Positions 41,070-52,151 of a DNA stretch of 64,000 nucleotides are shown here, piece after piece. Origin of the DNA: Didymella arachidicola (taxonomy: Eukaryota > Ascomycota > Dothideomycetes > Pleosporales > Didymellaceae); the NCBI GenBank assembly GCA_016630955.3, contig CM049993.1:992001-1056000 (forward strand). The letters run 5' to 3'. Both the position numbers and the translations under genes were made by a program. Numbering within the stretch: position 1 is the stretch's first letter; the number at the start of each line of letters is the position of its first letter. The notes below the pieces were generated by a model. That model worked only from the letters and a program-made list of their open reading frames with translations. It had not been told where the DNA came from and made no database searches.

Positions 41070-43852
41070 ATGTATACCACGGATGACGAGTCGTCGCCCT
41101 CCGAGTTAGGATACACAACGCCGCCCTTGTCCCCAACGAAAACAATCAGCACAGAAGGCTGGTCGTCGCCTAGGACACCCGGATCACCGCGTAAAAGTCG
41201 AAGCTGTCTACTCTTTCGAAATATCGATCGCAAGCTTGAGGATCCATTCTTCACGCCCCCACCATCCCCTACAAAAACTAAGTTTGCAGCCCAGCTGGGC
41301 AACCTTTCAATACCGGAAGCTCTGCCACCTGACACGTGGGACCCTATCTCACCAGGACCAACAGACGACTCACCTGCAAAACGCCTTGTACCACTGTTGA
41401 GATTCCCTTCCCCTCGCAGGCCATCGAATCTCGCTCGCTCGCTCAATCATTCTTTGCCTACTACCCTCGATCACTCTGAACCCGCAGCCTCTCTTTGCAT
41501 ACCTCCGCCCTACTCTGAGAGAGAGCGCTCGAGCTATATACGCAAGAGACGGAAACGGTGTCAGCGTAGCTCTTCCGAGAGCTCCATAGATACACTTGTC
41601 GCCAGATATGCAACGCCACGTAACATTCCGGCTAGGGTGCGAGACGACAATCAAAGTCCTGCCGCAATCGATTCACCTCCAAATTTTTATCCTCCTGTGC
41701 GTTCTATAAGCTCTCCTTTAAGACCAAGTCAGTGGGTTTCGCGTGGCGGGCTACTGGCATCTCCCCGCAAATCGCAAACAAGCACTCCAGATCGCTTCAT
41801 CCATTGCCGCCGCCCACCCGCAGTGACACGCGAGAGCTTCGAGCTGAACAAACCCAATGAGCGCGATCAAATTTCTCGAAGAGGTCATCGCGCAGGTGCC
41901 GATCCTTTCAGTCGTCAAGTGCGAAGGAGCGATCGTCTGAATGCTGAGCTTCGAGGTTTAAGAGAGGCTCATATTGTCATCGCAGGGAGGTCCACAGGAA
42001 GTACGCGAGGCCCAAACCTGAGGCTTCGAAGTAGTTCCCTAATGATGGCTGCACGACAAATTAGTGCTGGCGCTGTGTGGAACGTTGGTGGGCCATCCGC
42101 TGTGAGCGATACTGTAGCGGCAATCTCTACGGGTAACGGTGGCATGCTTGGAACTGGGACGAACGCCCCTCTCTACACATCGACATTCCTCAACCGAGCA
42201 GATCCCGAAGCGGAGTTCGAAGCATACGAGAGACGCCTCGCCCTAGCACTCGAAGTCGATCAGACAAAGCGTGTGCTGCTCCACTCGTCGTTACCATCTA
42301 GTCGCCCAGGCTCGAGACAGCAATCCACACCACTCCACAATTTCCACGTCTGGAGGGATGGCGCCTGGACCCAAGATAATACCAAACCATGTTTGTTTCG
42401 TAGTCTACCAGACTTTCGTAGGCTTGTTGCTAACAGATACCTCAAGCTCCGCGACGAGCACACCAGAAGACCCGAAGACCGGTGCCGATCCTTCCCTTCA
42501 GATATGTCATGATTACACACGGGATGATACTTCTGTATTAACAATAGCTTACAGTACTCGACGCACCCCAACTACGAGACGACTACTACTGTACTTTACT
42601 TGCATACTCTCACACCGCCAAATGTCTTGCCGTTAGTCTCGGGAATTTCGTTCATCTCTGGTCAGAGCGAAATGGCGTCAACACCCCTGAAGCTCTGAAC
42701 TCTATACCCGCCAATGTGGCGTCTGATTCCCAGCACATTACCTCTCTCGACTTCTCCTCCAAGCAGGGCGGGCAGGCGATCCTGGCTGTGGGGCGAGCAG
42801 ACGGTCGCATTGTTCTCTGGAGTCCACTTGATTCCGAGCCGCGGTTCGATGCTACACAACCAAAGCCAGTATCATGTGTAGCCTTCAGACCGACCCCTGT
42901 ACAGCGTCCGTCACTCCGTGACAGGGCGCTTACTGTACCCACGGAGGAATTACTAATCGGAGATGAGGTCGGACATATCTATTTCTACAGTATCGAATGG
43001 CCATCAGAAGCCCAGAGCGCGCTATTCGGCTGGCACGGAGCGATGACTTTGCTCGCACGCATTACAGTTCACACGCAGCAGGTGTGCGGGTTAGCGTGGT
43101 CTGCGTTGGGTGACATGTTCGCCAGTGGAGGCAACGACAACAACTGCTACCTCTTCGAGACCAAACGCGTTCTCCGGTCAGATGCCGGGATCAGATCTTC
43201 AGATGCCGTCAATGTCCGCGAAGGTCCTGCAGGCGAATCGATCTACACCGTCACAAACCATGCAACCCCAGTGCTTCAAATGTGCCACACAGCAGCAAGA
43301 CATGGCTGGACACTCAACGCTGCGGTCAAGGCCATAGCCTTCTGTCCCTGGCATCGTGGACTGGTCGCCATCGGCGGAGGTTCGAATGATCGCTGCATAC
43401 ACTTCTACCACACGCGCTCAGGCACCTGTCTAGCGACCATTGACTGCGCAGCGCAGGTCACAAGCCTCGTGTGGAGCCAGAACAGACGAGAGATTGCAGC
43501 TACGTTCGGGTTTGCACAGCCCGAGCACCCTTATCGCATCGCAATATTTGCGTGGCCCAGTTGCGAGCAGGTTGTTGCGGTGCCGTGGTGGGACGAGAAT
43601 CGTGCGCTGTGTGCGGTAGCATATCCGGGAGGTCCGAGTGGAGCGCCTAACGGCGATGAGAGGGCGAGCAGCGAGGCAGGATGTTTGGTTGTCGCGGCGA
43701 GCGACATGGCTATCAGGTTCCATGAGATTTGGTCGGGAGGACAAGGTACAGCTAGCGGTGGGCTGTTGGGTGGGACGGCGGGGCTGCTTGGGGGCAGCGA
43801 TATTCTCGAGGGGTTGCACGGGGTGAACAGGCAAGAGGCGGTCATTCGGTAA
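41070..43852 (+). CDS. AMA1: meiotic APC/C activator, Cdc20/Fizzy family (AMA1/Mfr1 type)
   Basis: WD40 activator of the anaphase-promoting complex, of the meiosis-specific Ama1/Mfr1 branch. A disordered Ser/Pro-rich N-terminus contains the C-box DRFIHCRR (Asp241), which docks on the APC/C; the last residues, EAVIR, give the Ile-Arg tail. The propeller begins VLDAPQLRDDYYCTLLAYS and continues to about residue 880. Exon 1 is 41070-42390 and intron 1 42391-42446 (donor GTTTGT). Then comes a micro-exon from 42447 with RPVPILPFR. The junction to VLDAP is unusual: either a 42-nt GT-AG intron 42506-42547 adding YLT, or an AT-AC intron 42502-42552 giving exactly PFRVLDAP. Length 894 or 891 aa. Mfr1/Ama1 controls meiotic exit and sporulation. 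Confidence 0.88.
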
Positions 43853-44156
43853 GTCGTCAGCTTGGCTTGATACAATTGGCATGCACATATGAAAAGCCAT
43901 TGCTATGTCGCAGTATCAGCACAGCACGGCACCATGTGAGGAGTGGTTCAGATCGTGAAGTATTGCAATTGTATCATTGAAGACAACTGCGATTGTGCAG
44001 TCAGTGGTATCCGACGCCCATGCCCTAATATCCCGGAGCTCGAAGACTGGCTCACAGAAGCACGAAGCGCACACCCTGTTTTCTTATTCGTGCCGACGCC
44101 AAAAGGAACATTCACGACTTTTCATCATAGATCATGACCCCACCAGATGTAGACGT
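43853..44156. other. intergenic, convergent 3' flanks
   Basis: This 304-bp gap lies between the convergent AMA1 and RPS6 stops. Nothing beyond 3' untranslated sequence is seen. Confidence 0.55.
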
Positions 44157-45117
44157 CTAGTGGCGCATGGAGGAAGCACGACGCTTGCGGGCCTCGGCGG
44201 TCTCGGCCTTGGCCTCGGAGATGCGCTTGGAGAGGATCTGAGCGTACTCGTTCTGTGGTGTGTTAGTACTGTATCGATCTCGCGGTGGGGAGTAGAGAAG
44301 ACGTACGGCAGCGTCCTTGGAAGCCTCCGCGCGGCGGCGCTTGAGTGCAATCCTGTGGCGCTTGTGCTGCAGGCGCTGGGGAGTAACCAGACGCTGGATC
44401 TTGGGGGCCTTGGTGTAGGGCTTCGCGCCCTCCTTCTTGGGCTGCACCTCACGGCGGATGACGAACTTGCGGACCTAGGCATCCTCATTAGTACAGGAAG
44501 AAACACATACATGTAGCCCAGACTCAGCCGGTCGCTGGAATCACCGCGAGTAGGCTTCTAAAAGCGCTTCTCACTGATGCGAGATGGCTCGCTGACGCTT
44601 GCCATACTCGCCGTGATTCCAGGGGGGCACCGGCTGGCGAAGAAGCTATGAGAGAACTCACATCATCTTCCTTGCTGAGACCGAAGAAGCGGCGGATCTT
44701 GGTGGCGCGCTTGGGGCCGAGACGCTTGGGGTGAACGGTGTCGGTGAGGCCGGGGACGTCCTCATCGCCCTTCTTGACAATGGACAGAGCGAGGACAGAC
44801 AGGTCCATGGCGACGATGCAGCCGCGGACAGACTTGCGCTTGCGCTCACCAGTGCGGCGGGGGCGGTAGCACGAGTGGCCTTCAGCGAGCAGGAGCCTGA
44901 CACGGGTGGGGTGCATGACACCCTGCTTCATCGGGAAACCCTGCTTGTCGTTTCCACCGGTGATGCGGAAGATGTAGCCCTTGAACTCGTCGCCGACGGA
45001 GTCTCCGGGGACTTCCTGTCCCATGCGGCGGTCCATGAAGACGCGGAGCTTGCGCTCGTCTTCGATCTCGATCAGCTTCTGGGTGCCATTGTTGGGGTAG
45101 GAGATGTTGAGCTTCAT
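44157..45117 (-). CDS. RPS6: 40S ribosomal protein S6
   Basis: Ribosomal protein eS6 of the small subunit, 239 aa. Minus-strand exons: 44662-45117, 44307-44474 and 44157-44252; introns 187 and 54 nt. The start MKLNISYPNNGTQKLIEIED, the core KQGFPMKQGVMHPTRVRLLL and the C-terminal ARKRRASSMRH are typical; the terminal RRASS serines are the likely TOR/S6-kinase sites. Upstream of the ATG a good branch/acceptor (CTAACGTTGCAG in the minus sense, 45147-45158) suggests a further intron in the 5' leader. The 187-nt intron is several times longer than other introns here and holds a strong nested hairpin (listed separately). Confidence 0.96.
44525..44636 (-). ncRNA. candidate structured RNA inside RPS6 intron
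   Basis: Within the 187-nt intron (44475-44661), arms 44525-44552 and 44605-44636 are inverted repeats: TACTCGC, one mismatch, GTGATTCCAG, a short asymmetric bulge and ACCGGCTG pair up. Inside, AAGCG (44562-44566) faces CGCTT (44596-44600), and GCGAG (44579-44583) faces CTCGC (44588-44592) around an ATGG loop. This makes a 112-nt three-tier hairpin. No C/D or H/ACA box is clear, so it may be a snoRNA of unusual form, an autoregulatory intron structure, or a small foldback insertion. Confidence 0.4.
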
Positions 45118-45585
45118 CTTGACGGCGGGTCGCGGACGGCGATGTGCTGCAACGTTAGTATCGAGCTGGTCAGAGAAAACTGCGCCGTGTTGAAGTTCAT
45201 TTTCCAATTCACACAGTGCTTAGTCATAAGCGAGCCAATTGGGTGCGGCCAGGGTCGGCGGTGGGTCAAGCAGGCCCACTAGCGCGTCTACACGTTGAAC
45301 ATCAATCCGATGCTCAGGAACAACATGTATGTGTCTTGACCTAAGATTGATTTTCTGTCAGGCGGCTGATGGAATTGGTTGATAGGTTGTCATATCCATA
45401 AAGGTCTCATCACGGCGGCCGTCTTGGCAAGTCCATGGCTCAACATTCCACTCGGATGCATTCAATCTTGGTATAGATTCGCTCAGATTTCGTCCCATGA
45501 AGTTATCTTTTTCGTACTCCTTGACGTGAAGACCGTCAATTTGAGTCTTCGCACTGAACACCACCCATGCAATATTATACACTCG
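45118..45585. other. intergenic, RPS6 promoter
   Basis: This 468-bp gap holds the RPS6 promoter and probable 5' leader intron, then the RPB3 3' flank. No other feature is seen. Confidence 0.55.
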
Positions 45586-46698
45586 CTACCATCCTGAGCC
45601 TCCATAGGGCGTCGCACCGTACGGTGTCGTGCCGCCCTGCGCACCGCCTGCGCCTCCCCACTGACTTGCGCCGCCGTAGCCAGGTGTTGTGTATCCGGCC
45701 TCCGGTCCGCCGCCATAGCCTCCGTTCATAGTGGGGCTTTGCGCGCCCTCGAAGCCCACGCCGTCTGGTCCCGAGCCACCTTGTAGCTCCTTGATCACTT
45801 CCGCCAGCTTCGTCTGCAGGACCTGAATGCCCTTTGTGACGATCTGGTCCGGGTCGAGGCCACCCACTGTCTCGACATCGTAGAAGAAGCGCGTTGGTAC
45901 TGCGTTGTAGTCGAAAGGCTCGTCGGGGTTGGCTGGGCCGCCGTCAAGGTTGATGCGGTCCTGGTCCTTGGGCCTGTATATCGTCAGCAACAGTGAACTT
46001 GTCGCACGTGAATATATCAACGTACCACTCTGCATCAGCGTCCTCTTCGTGCCAGTAGTCCAGATGGTGCAGCTTGTTGGCCGGGTCGTACTCGAAGCCT
46101 ATCGCCGAAGACGGCGCCCACTTGGCGTGCTCTTTTGCGATACCTTTCTTTGCGATGCAGCGCATGTGAATCGCCTGTCCTCTCCGCAGCTTCACAATAC
46201 AGCTCCCTGTGCCCTCTGGATCCACAATGACCGGCCGCCCAACCTCGTCGTTTGGCCTGTTGCTCTCAATCACCAAGTCCCGTGCATACACCTTCATGAT
46301 CTCGCTGCCTGTGCACTTCGCGTTCAGGGTGAGAACGACGGAGCAGTTGTCGCAGTAGCCCTCGCAGTCGCAGTCGCGTGAGTACAGCAAGTCCTCGACG
46401 CCTCTCGACGAAAGAGGAACAAGGCCCAGGCGATGGCACACGAACTCATCGGCGAGCACGGAGGTGTTGTCGAGGACTTCCACGACGTCGATGGCAAGTG
46501 TGGGGATCTCTGCCAGCATCACTCGCCGCACCGAGTTGGCGGTCTCGAGGTTGAAGTTCTGCACGATGAACTGGGCGCGCTGGTTGTCCGCCTGCACAAA
46601 GTCATGTCAGTCCCTCGACTCGCGCGGTGTTGGCTGAGCGGGCGGAGTACCTGCAAGAAGCGCACGTTTATTGCGCCGCCCTCGGTATCGTAATCCAT
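45586..46698 (-). CDS. RPB3: RNA polymerase II subunit RPB3
   Basis: Third-largest core subunit of RNA polymerase II, the alpha-like partner of Rpb11. Length 333 aa. Minus-strand exons: 46651-46698, 46026-46591 and 45586-45973; introns 59 and 52 nt. The first exon codes MDYDTEGGAINVRFLQ, followed by the alpha-motif region NFNLETANSVRRVMLAEIPT. The zinc-binding cysteines are CDCEGYCDNC (Cys90, 92, 96, 99), spaced as in yeast. The second splice makes DAEWPKDQDRINLDGGP, and the C-terminal tail is Gly/Tyr-rich (YGGASQWGGAGGAQGG), longer than in yeast and of low complexity. Nuclear. Confidence 0.96.
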
Positions 46699-48004
46699 CG
46701 CGGGCTGATGCGGACGCGTCTGATGGTTGGGGCTGGACGTTCAGGAGGTGGCAGAGTACCGATGCGACTGCGGCGAGAGGTGGAGCGTGACGTGTAGGGA
46801 GATGTGTGGGGTGTGATGCTGGGATGCTGTTGACGGCCTCGAGTTGGAAGTTCGAAGACAGTCGCGCTTTGTCCGCACGCGCCACAGTCAGCCACAGCCT
46901 CGAATTGTGGCGCCGCTCTTGTGCATTCACTTAATCCTTTACCCTTTGTCATCCCTCAAACGGAAAACTACAAAGTCCAGTATCCTAAGCACCTTCCGCC
47001 AGTCACATCTTCTTCTTTCCTTTCCGTGGCTTGGATAAAGTAACCGAGTCACGACTTACCAAAAGCGTGGCGCTGAGAGGCTCGTCTCGTACGAGTCTCA
47101 AGCGCTCGTCTCTGGTCATGTCTTTGATCACCAATCTCTGTCTTTCACCAGAAAACATGGCACAGATCGTGCGGAGATGTGTGCATCCAGACAACGTGGT
47201 TGAGCGGTCGATCTCGCGCGCGTCCAAGGTACGCGAGACACTCACGAGACACGGCGTGACTGTGACTGGCTCGCAGTCACGAGTTGCATGTGCTGGAGAC
47301 AGCCTCACCGACAAGATTCCGTAGCAGGCAAATGCTGGCATGCACTGGCTGCTGAGGATGTCAAGGGACAAGACTGTGGAGATGGATTTCGCCGTGACTT
47401 TTTCCATGGACATGTCATGAATGAGTGCGAAGAGCGCCTTGCTATGTTCGAATGCGCCTACTGGGCCTTCATTTCAGCGAACACAAGCAAACGCCGCGGT
47501 GCAGAAGAATACCATCCGGGGTAAGCCGGAGGCAGACTAGGGGTTGGGCATTGCTTAGTAGAGCCACCACGGCATCGACCAGTCTGCCAGGCTGAGTTGA
47601 GTGTTCGTGATCTGTGCTCAGCGAGGCAATGGCTGATGCAGCTGCGTCACTGTCTTGGCCACCAAACATTCGGCCCATTGAAGACAACACCACAACAACA
47701 AATTGTTGGGTTGTCTTCAGCGGGCTGTGCAAGACGGCCCAGATCACACGGACCGAGTGCAAGAAGTTGGGAGTCGTCCGTGGGTGGATCCAGAATTCGG
47801 ACGCTCGGAGGGGCCTTGGCAGTGAGTTGCACTGCCCCAGAGCGCAGAAGCAACTCGACTGCATGACGGATGCGGAAGCTGGAACGTCTCCACGCTTGAT
47901 ATAAGACTCGAGTAGCGTCCAGCCGCTCCTCAGCAACCACAACAGCTAGACACCAAACCTCTGCTCTGCACACACTGCGAATACCTGCGAATACCTGCGA
48001 ATAC
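46699..48004. other. intergenic, RPB3 and RCN1 promoters
   Basis: This 1.3-kb gap lies between divergent RPB3 and RCN1. A 136-codon minus-strand frame (47003-47413) has no domain and I do not call it. Three tandem 10-bp copies at 47975-48004 abut the RCN1 start (listed separately). Confidence 0.5.
47975..48004 (+). repeat. three perfect 10-bp repeats directly before RCN1 start
   Basis: CTGCGAATAC occurs three times without a gap at 47975-47984, 47985-47994 and 47995-48004; the next three bases are the RCN1 start codon. It therefore forms the end of the 5' leader. Confidence 0.85.
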
Positions 48005-48870
48005 ATGATCGCCACCGCCAACATGCAGGCCACAATACCCTCCCCCTCGCGCTCGCGCGCATCATCAAGAAGCAAATCGCCACTCTCCCTCGACCTCTCG
48101 GACCTTCCCCCCCTCGTCGAGCCCTCCCCCCCATCAAACACCCTAATCATCACAGTAAGCCCCTCCCCAACCCCCCTCCCTCTCCAACTAACCCCCCAAA
48201 GAACCTCCTCGCCCCCGAAATCTTCCACCCCACAACCCTCACCTCCCTCCGCCAAACCATCGACGCGCACGCCAAAGTGCACACCTGGGCGCCCCTCAAA
48301 TCATTCAAACGCATCGTCGTCTCCTTCTTCAGCGAATCAGACGCGATTTCCATCCGGCAAACCCTCGACGGCGAAGCCATAATGGGGTACCGCATCCGCG
48401 TTTACTTCGGGATTACCACGCCCATGAACCCGTCGGACCAGCACCTCCCGCTGCCCAAAAGCGATAAGCTGTTTTTCATCAGCCCGCCGCCCAGTCCGCC
48501 CATGGGCTGGGAGATGCGGAATGAGGACGCGCCGAACACGGTTGTGCATCCGGAGGATCTGGCGGAGGCGCTGGCGAGGTTGAATGCGCGGCCCGTGGGG
48601 GATGCGGGGTCGCCCGTGTCGTCTGAGGAGGGGAGGGAGGTTGATCTGGGGTTGGCGAGGCGCAGGACGGGGAGTACGGTTGTGGTGTATCATCCTGAGG
48701 ATCATGGGGATTCCCCGCTTTTGCCGGCGATTAGTGTGGAGGATACGACGGAGATTCCGGAGATGGGCACGCCGGATCAGATGGAGGGGATTGAGGGGGC
48801 GATTGAGCAGGGGAAGGCGCTGGGGAGGAGTGTTAGTACTGCGAGGCCACCGGTGGAGTTTATGAGTTGA
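48005..48870 (+). CDS. RCN1: calcipressin (regulator of calcineurin)
   Basis: Calcipressin family protein of 272 aa that binds and tunes calcineurin. Exons 48005-48154 and 48202-48870, intron 47 nt, splice giving NTLIITNLLAPEIFHPTTL at the start of an RRM-like fold (about 45-125). The conserved block LPKSDKLFFISPPPSPPMGW with the SP-repeat is at about 140-160, and the calcineurin-docking region VVYHPEDHGDSPLLPAISVED at about 215-235. The start at 48005 gives MIATANMQ; a second ATG six codons later would also do. The N-terminal 40 residues are Ser/Pro-rich. The 10-bp triple repeat immediately upstream lies in the leader. Confidence 0.93.
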
Positions 48871-49183
48871 GAGGGGTTTTTTTTTGGGGTGTGAAGGCGT
48901 TTAAATAGCATTGGGTGGTGCATTGGTATGGCGTGTTATGGCGTTGGCTGGCTTATAGGGCCTGGGAGGATTGGTTTGGGAAGCCTTGCTTTGGGACAAG
49001 GTTCTACAGTTCGTATATCCTCAGACGACATCTTATCAAAAGTGACGATCGATACTTGTCACGTAGAATACATTGTGTATTGGTGTATGCTGTGGAGAAA
49101 CGGCTTGTACTACCAGAGTCGTAATGTTCATCTTACACTGCTCTACATATCATACAATCACCGTTCATACAACGTTTTCCATA
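48871..49183. other. intergenic, convergent 3' flanks
   Basis: This 313-bp gap lies between the convergent RCN1 and MSF1 stops. Nothing is seen beyond short T runs. Confidence 0.55.
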
Positions 49184-50883
49184 TTACCGCATCTCCACAC
49201 CCAGCCTCTCCACCAACAACGCCCTCAACCTCTCGTGCAGCGCGTTCGTCTCCTCATTCGTCAACGTGCGCTCCAAACTGCGATAATTGACACGATAGCA
49301 CAGACTCTTCCGCCCCGTCTTCGGATGCTCAAACTCATCCACCAGCCTCACATCCTCAATCAGATCAGCGCCAACTTCCCGCGCAATCTCCATGACGTCG
49401 TTTTCGTGGAACCTGGCACCCGCGCGCGGCGCAAGCCAAAACGACACGTCCTTGAAGCACGCGGGGAACTTGCTAAACGGGACGAAGCGCTTCATGAGCC
49501 CTGCCTCGCTGAACTGCGATAGGAAGCGCGGGTCTTTGCTCCAAAAGAGCCGGATGTCGGGGATCCCGTAGAGCAGCATTGCGATGCGCTCCAGGCCGAT
49601 GCCAAACGCCCACCCCACCCTGTCGGGCACGCCGGCGTGGGTGAGGATCGGCTGCGAGACGATTCCTGAGCCGAGGACCTCGAGCCATTCGCCTTGCCAC
49701 CAGACTTCGAGCTCCCAGGAGGGTGACGTGAAGGGGAAGTAGGCTTCGACCCAGCGGATTTTGAGGGGCTCGGCGGGCGCTGCGGGTTCGGGCGAGGTCG
49801 TGGATGCGGAGGCAGCGGCGTTGAAGATGGTGATTACCATGTCTTCGAGGCTGCGCTTCAGATGGGCGGCGATGGCCTCGACCTCGTCCTTGTCGTGGGT
49901 TGCCTGCAGGGGGTTGCGCTCAGGGTGCATGGTTGGGTTGGGGTCTTCGACGATGACGTCGTGCTTGGGGATACGGTCGACGTCGGCCCAGATCAAGTCT
50001 GCCAGCGACTTTCCTGATGCCTTGGCCGCGGCGCGGTCCCAGGTGCGGGCGCCCTCCATCTGGTGGAAGACCGGGTAGTGGCTGCGGTCGACGGCATCGC
50101 GGCGGTAGACGTCTGCGCTGATGAGGTAGCCCTCGGATTGGTTTGCGCGGAAGGTGTCGGCCTGGTGCGCCGAGGTGTGGGTGCGGAGGACTGTGTGTTT
50201 GTTGAGGTAGTACGTGTCTGTCTTGCTGCGGCCGACGTGGTCGGCGGGAAAGCCCAAAGAGTCGAAATTCTGCAGAGTAGAGACGACCGGGAAGAGCTCG
50301 TTGTGGGTTTGGTAGCCGGGGAAGCGCGATTCGATCAGTTTGCGGGTGATGGTGAGGGGGTGGTCGGGCTGGACGTGCAGACGGCGAGGCACGGCGTCAA
50401 GGATGGAAGGGGGGGTGTTCATCCATTCGTCGGTTGTGTAGGTCCTCCCTTCGACGACGACTTGTTGGGGTGCTGTGCATGTTTAGAGGTGTGAAGATTG
50501 GACGACAACGCAGCAACGACGGTGAAGTGAACGTGCAACGTGACTTTGGTAGGTAACGTGACTGGAGCGAGGCGACGTTGGAGACAGAAGATCAGAGACA
50601 GGGTACAGAGAGAGAGTGACAAGGTCGGAGACAGTCCATGAAGGCCGGAGACAGAGTACGGTGAAGGTCGGAGACAGAAAGTGACCGACGACGCAGCACG
50701 GTGGACATGCATGGATGGCTGCGACGAGTATCACATGACAGCGCACTCACCAGAAGAGGAATTGCATCTCACTGCCCGCAGCGCAAAGCAGACTCTGGTG
50801 CTGCTCGCAGAGGGTCTCCAAGCTGCTGTTGCTGCCCGCGTCCCCTGGCGACACAGCGCCCGCGACAGGCCGGCTATATGCAT
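49184..50883 (-). CDS. MSF1: mitochondrial phenylalanyl-tRNA synthetase
   Basis: Monomeric mitochondrial Phe-tRNA synthetase, 473 aa (yeast enzyme 469). Minus-strand exons 50751-50883 and 49184-50472, separated by a 278-nt GT-AG intron. Exon 1 codes a strongly basic presequence (MHIAGLSRALCRQGTRAATA, then further Arg/Ala/Ser-rich sequence) and the splice yields NSSSAPQQVVVEGRTYTTDEW. Class II motifs follow: motif 1 region TITRKLIESRFPGY, motif 2 around VLRTHTSAHQ and SADVYRRDAVDRSHYPVFHQ, motif 3 GWAFGIGLERIAMLLYGIPD. The C-terminal anticodon-binding FDX-ACB domain is present (PFSKFPACFKDVSFWL to the end). The long intron has purine-rich near-repeats. Confidence 0.94.
50575..50683. repeat. 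degenerate tandem repeats inside the MSF1 intron
   Basis: On the plus strand AAGG[TC]CGGAGACAG recurs at 50621, 50641 and 50664, with looser GGAGACAG-like copies to the left. The unit is about 20-23 bp. It enlarges the intron, which otherwise would be of ordinary size. Confidence 0.65.
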
Positions 50884-51176
50884 TGTGCTGGTGGACACTC
50901 GTGGGCTGGCAAACGCGTCCAGAAAAGACAGGAGACTGCTGACCTCGGGGGTCCGTGACGAGGCACCGCCTACTCGGCTATACCGTTGCGGCTCTACTTA
51001 GCTGCACGGTTTTCCGGATGACGTCCGCCTGCTCGGCTGCACAAGAACCACCGAGCAGATATCGACGTCCCCTCTCTCCGCTGCGTGTGTGTCTGTCTCT
51101 GCTACGCTCGCGCCTCTGTCAAGCTCGCAGGGCCCGAATTGCGCTACATGCAGCGTGTGCGCAGTCCCCAGCAACC

Positions 51177-52151
51177 ATGTCGGCCCTCAAGACGCAGCGA
51201 AGCAGCCCCGAGGTGCGCAAGAGCGAGCACGTCGTGAGCACGGCGGTGCACTACCCCTTCTGGTTCGGCGGGAGCGCGAGCTGCTGCGCGACGCTGTTCA
51301 CGCACCCGCTGGATCTCAGTGAGCTCGACGGCCCCCCCATTGCGCGCGCGCCCTCCTAACCGCCCGCAGTCAAGGTGCGCCTGCAGACGCAGGCCGTCGG
51401 CAGCACCAAGCTGAACATGTCGCAAATGTTCGCGCACATTGCAAAGACCGACGGCCCCCGCGGCCTGTACCGCGGCCTGTCCGCCGCCCTGCTGCGCCAG
51501 ACGACCTACTCGATGACGCGCTTCGGCGTGTACGAGGCGCTCAAGGACCGCTTCACCACGGCCGACACCAAGCCCTCGTTCGTGACCCTCGTCGGCATGG
51601 CCTCGGTCTCGGGCTTCCTGGGCGGCGTCGCAGGCAACCCGGGCGACATCCTCAACGTGCGCATGCAGCACGACTCGGCCCTGCCGCCCGCCCAGCGCCG
51701 CAACTACAGGCACGCCCTCGACGGCCTCGTGCGCATGGCCCGCGCCGAGGGCGTCGCCTCGCTGTGGCAGGGCGTGTGGCCCAACTCGGCGCGCGCCCTG
51801 CTCATGACCGTCGGCCAGCTCGCCACCTACGACGGCTTCAAGGGCGTCCTGCTGGCCTACACGCCCCTGCAGGACAACCTCACCACCCACTTCTCCGCCT
51901 CCTTCCTCGCCGGCTTCGTCGCCACCACAATCTGCAGCCCCGTCGACGTCATCAAGACGCGCGTCATGTCCTCGCAAGTCAAGCAGGGCGTCGTCAAGCT
52001 CGTCGCCGACATTACAAAACAAGAGGGCCTGCGCTGGATGTTCAAGGGCTGGGTCCCGAGCTTTATTCGCGTTGGGCCGCATACCATCCTGACGTTTTTG
52101 TTTCTCGAGCAGCATAAGAAGTACTACCGCCAGTTCAAGGGGCTGGACTAG
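51177..52151 (+). CDS. DIC1: mitochondrial dicarboxylate carrier
   Basis: Mitochondrial carrier family protein, 307 aa, of the dicarboxylate type that exchanges malate or succinate for phosphate across the inner membrane. Exons 51177-51318 and 51370-52151, intron 51 nt, splice giving HPLDLIKVRLQTQAVGS. Three carrier repeats carry the signatures PLDLIKVRLQ (about 44), GNPGDILNVRMQ (about 139) and SPVDVIKTRVM (about 243); the second has Gly-Asn in place of the usual start, as in Dic1. The HYPFWFGGSASC beginning is typical. Very GC-rich coding with strong third-position C/G bias suggests high expression. Promoter shared with divergent MSF1 (293 bp). Confidence 0.94.

Noticed and set aside
47003..47413. 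136-codon minus-strand frame
   Set aside because: Basic end but no domain or introns with sense; likely chance in the RPB3/RCN1 gap.
47647..48282. 211-codon minus-strand frame
   Set aside because: Overlaps the first exon and intron of RCN1 on the opposite strand; Gly/Glu-rich shadow of a Pro/Ser-rich coding region.
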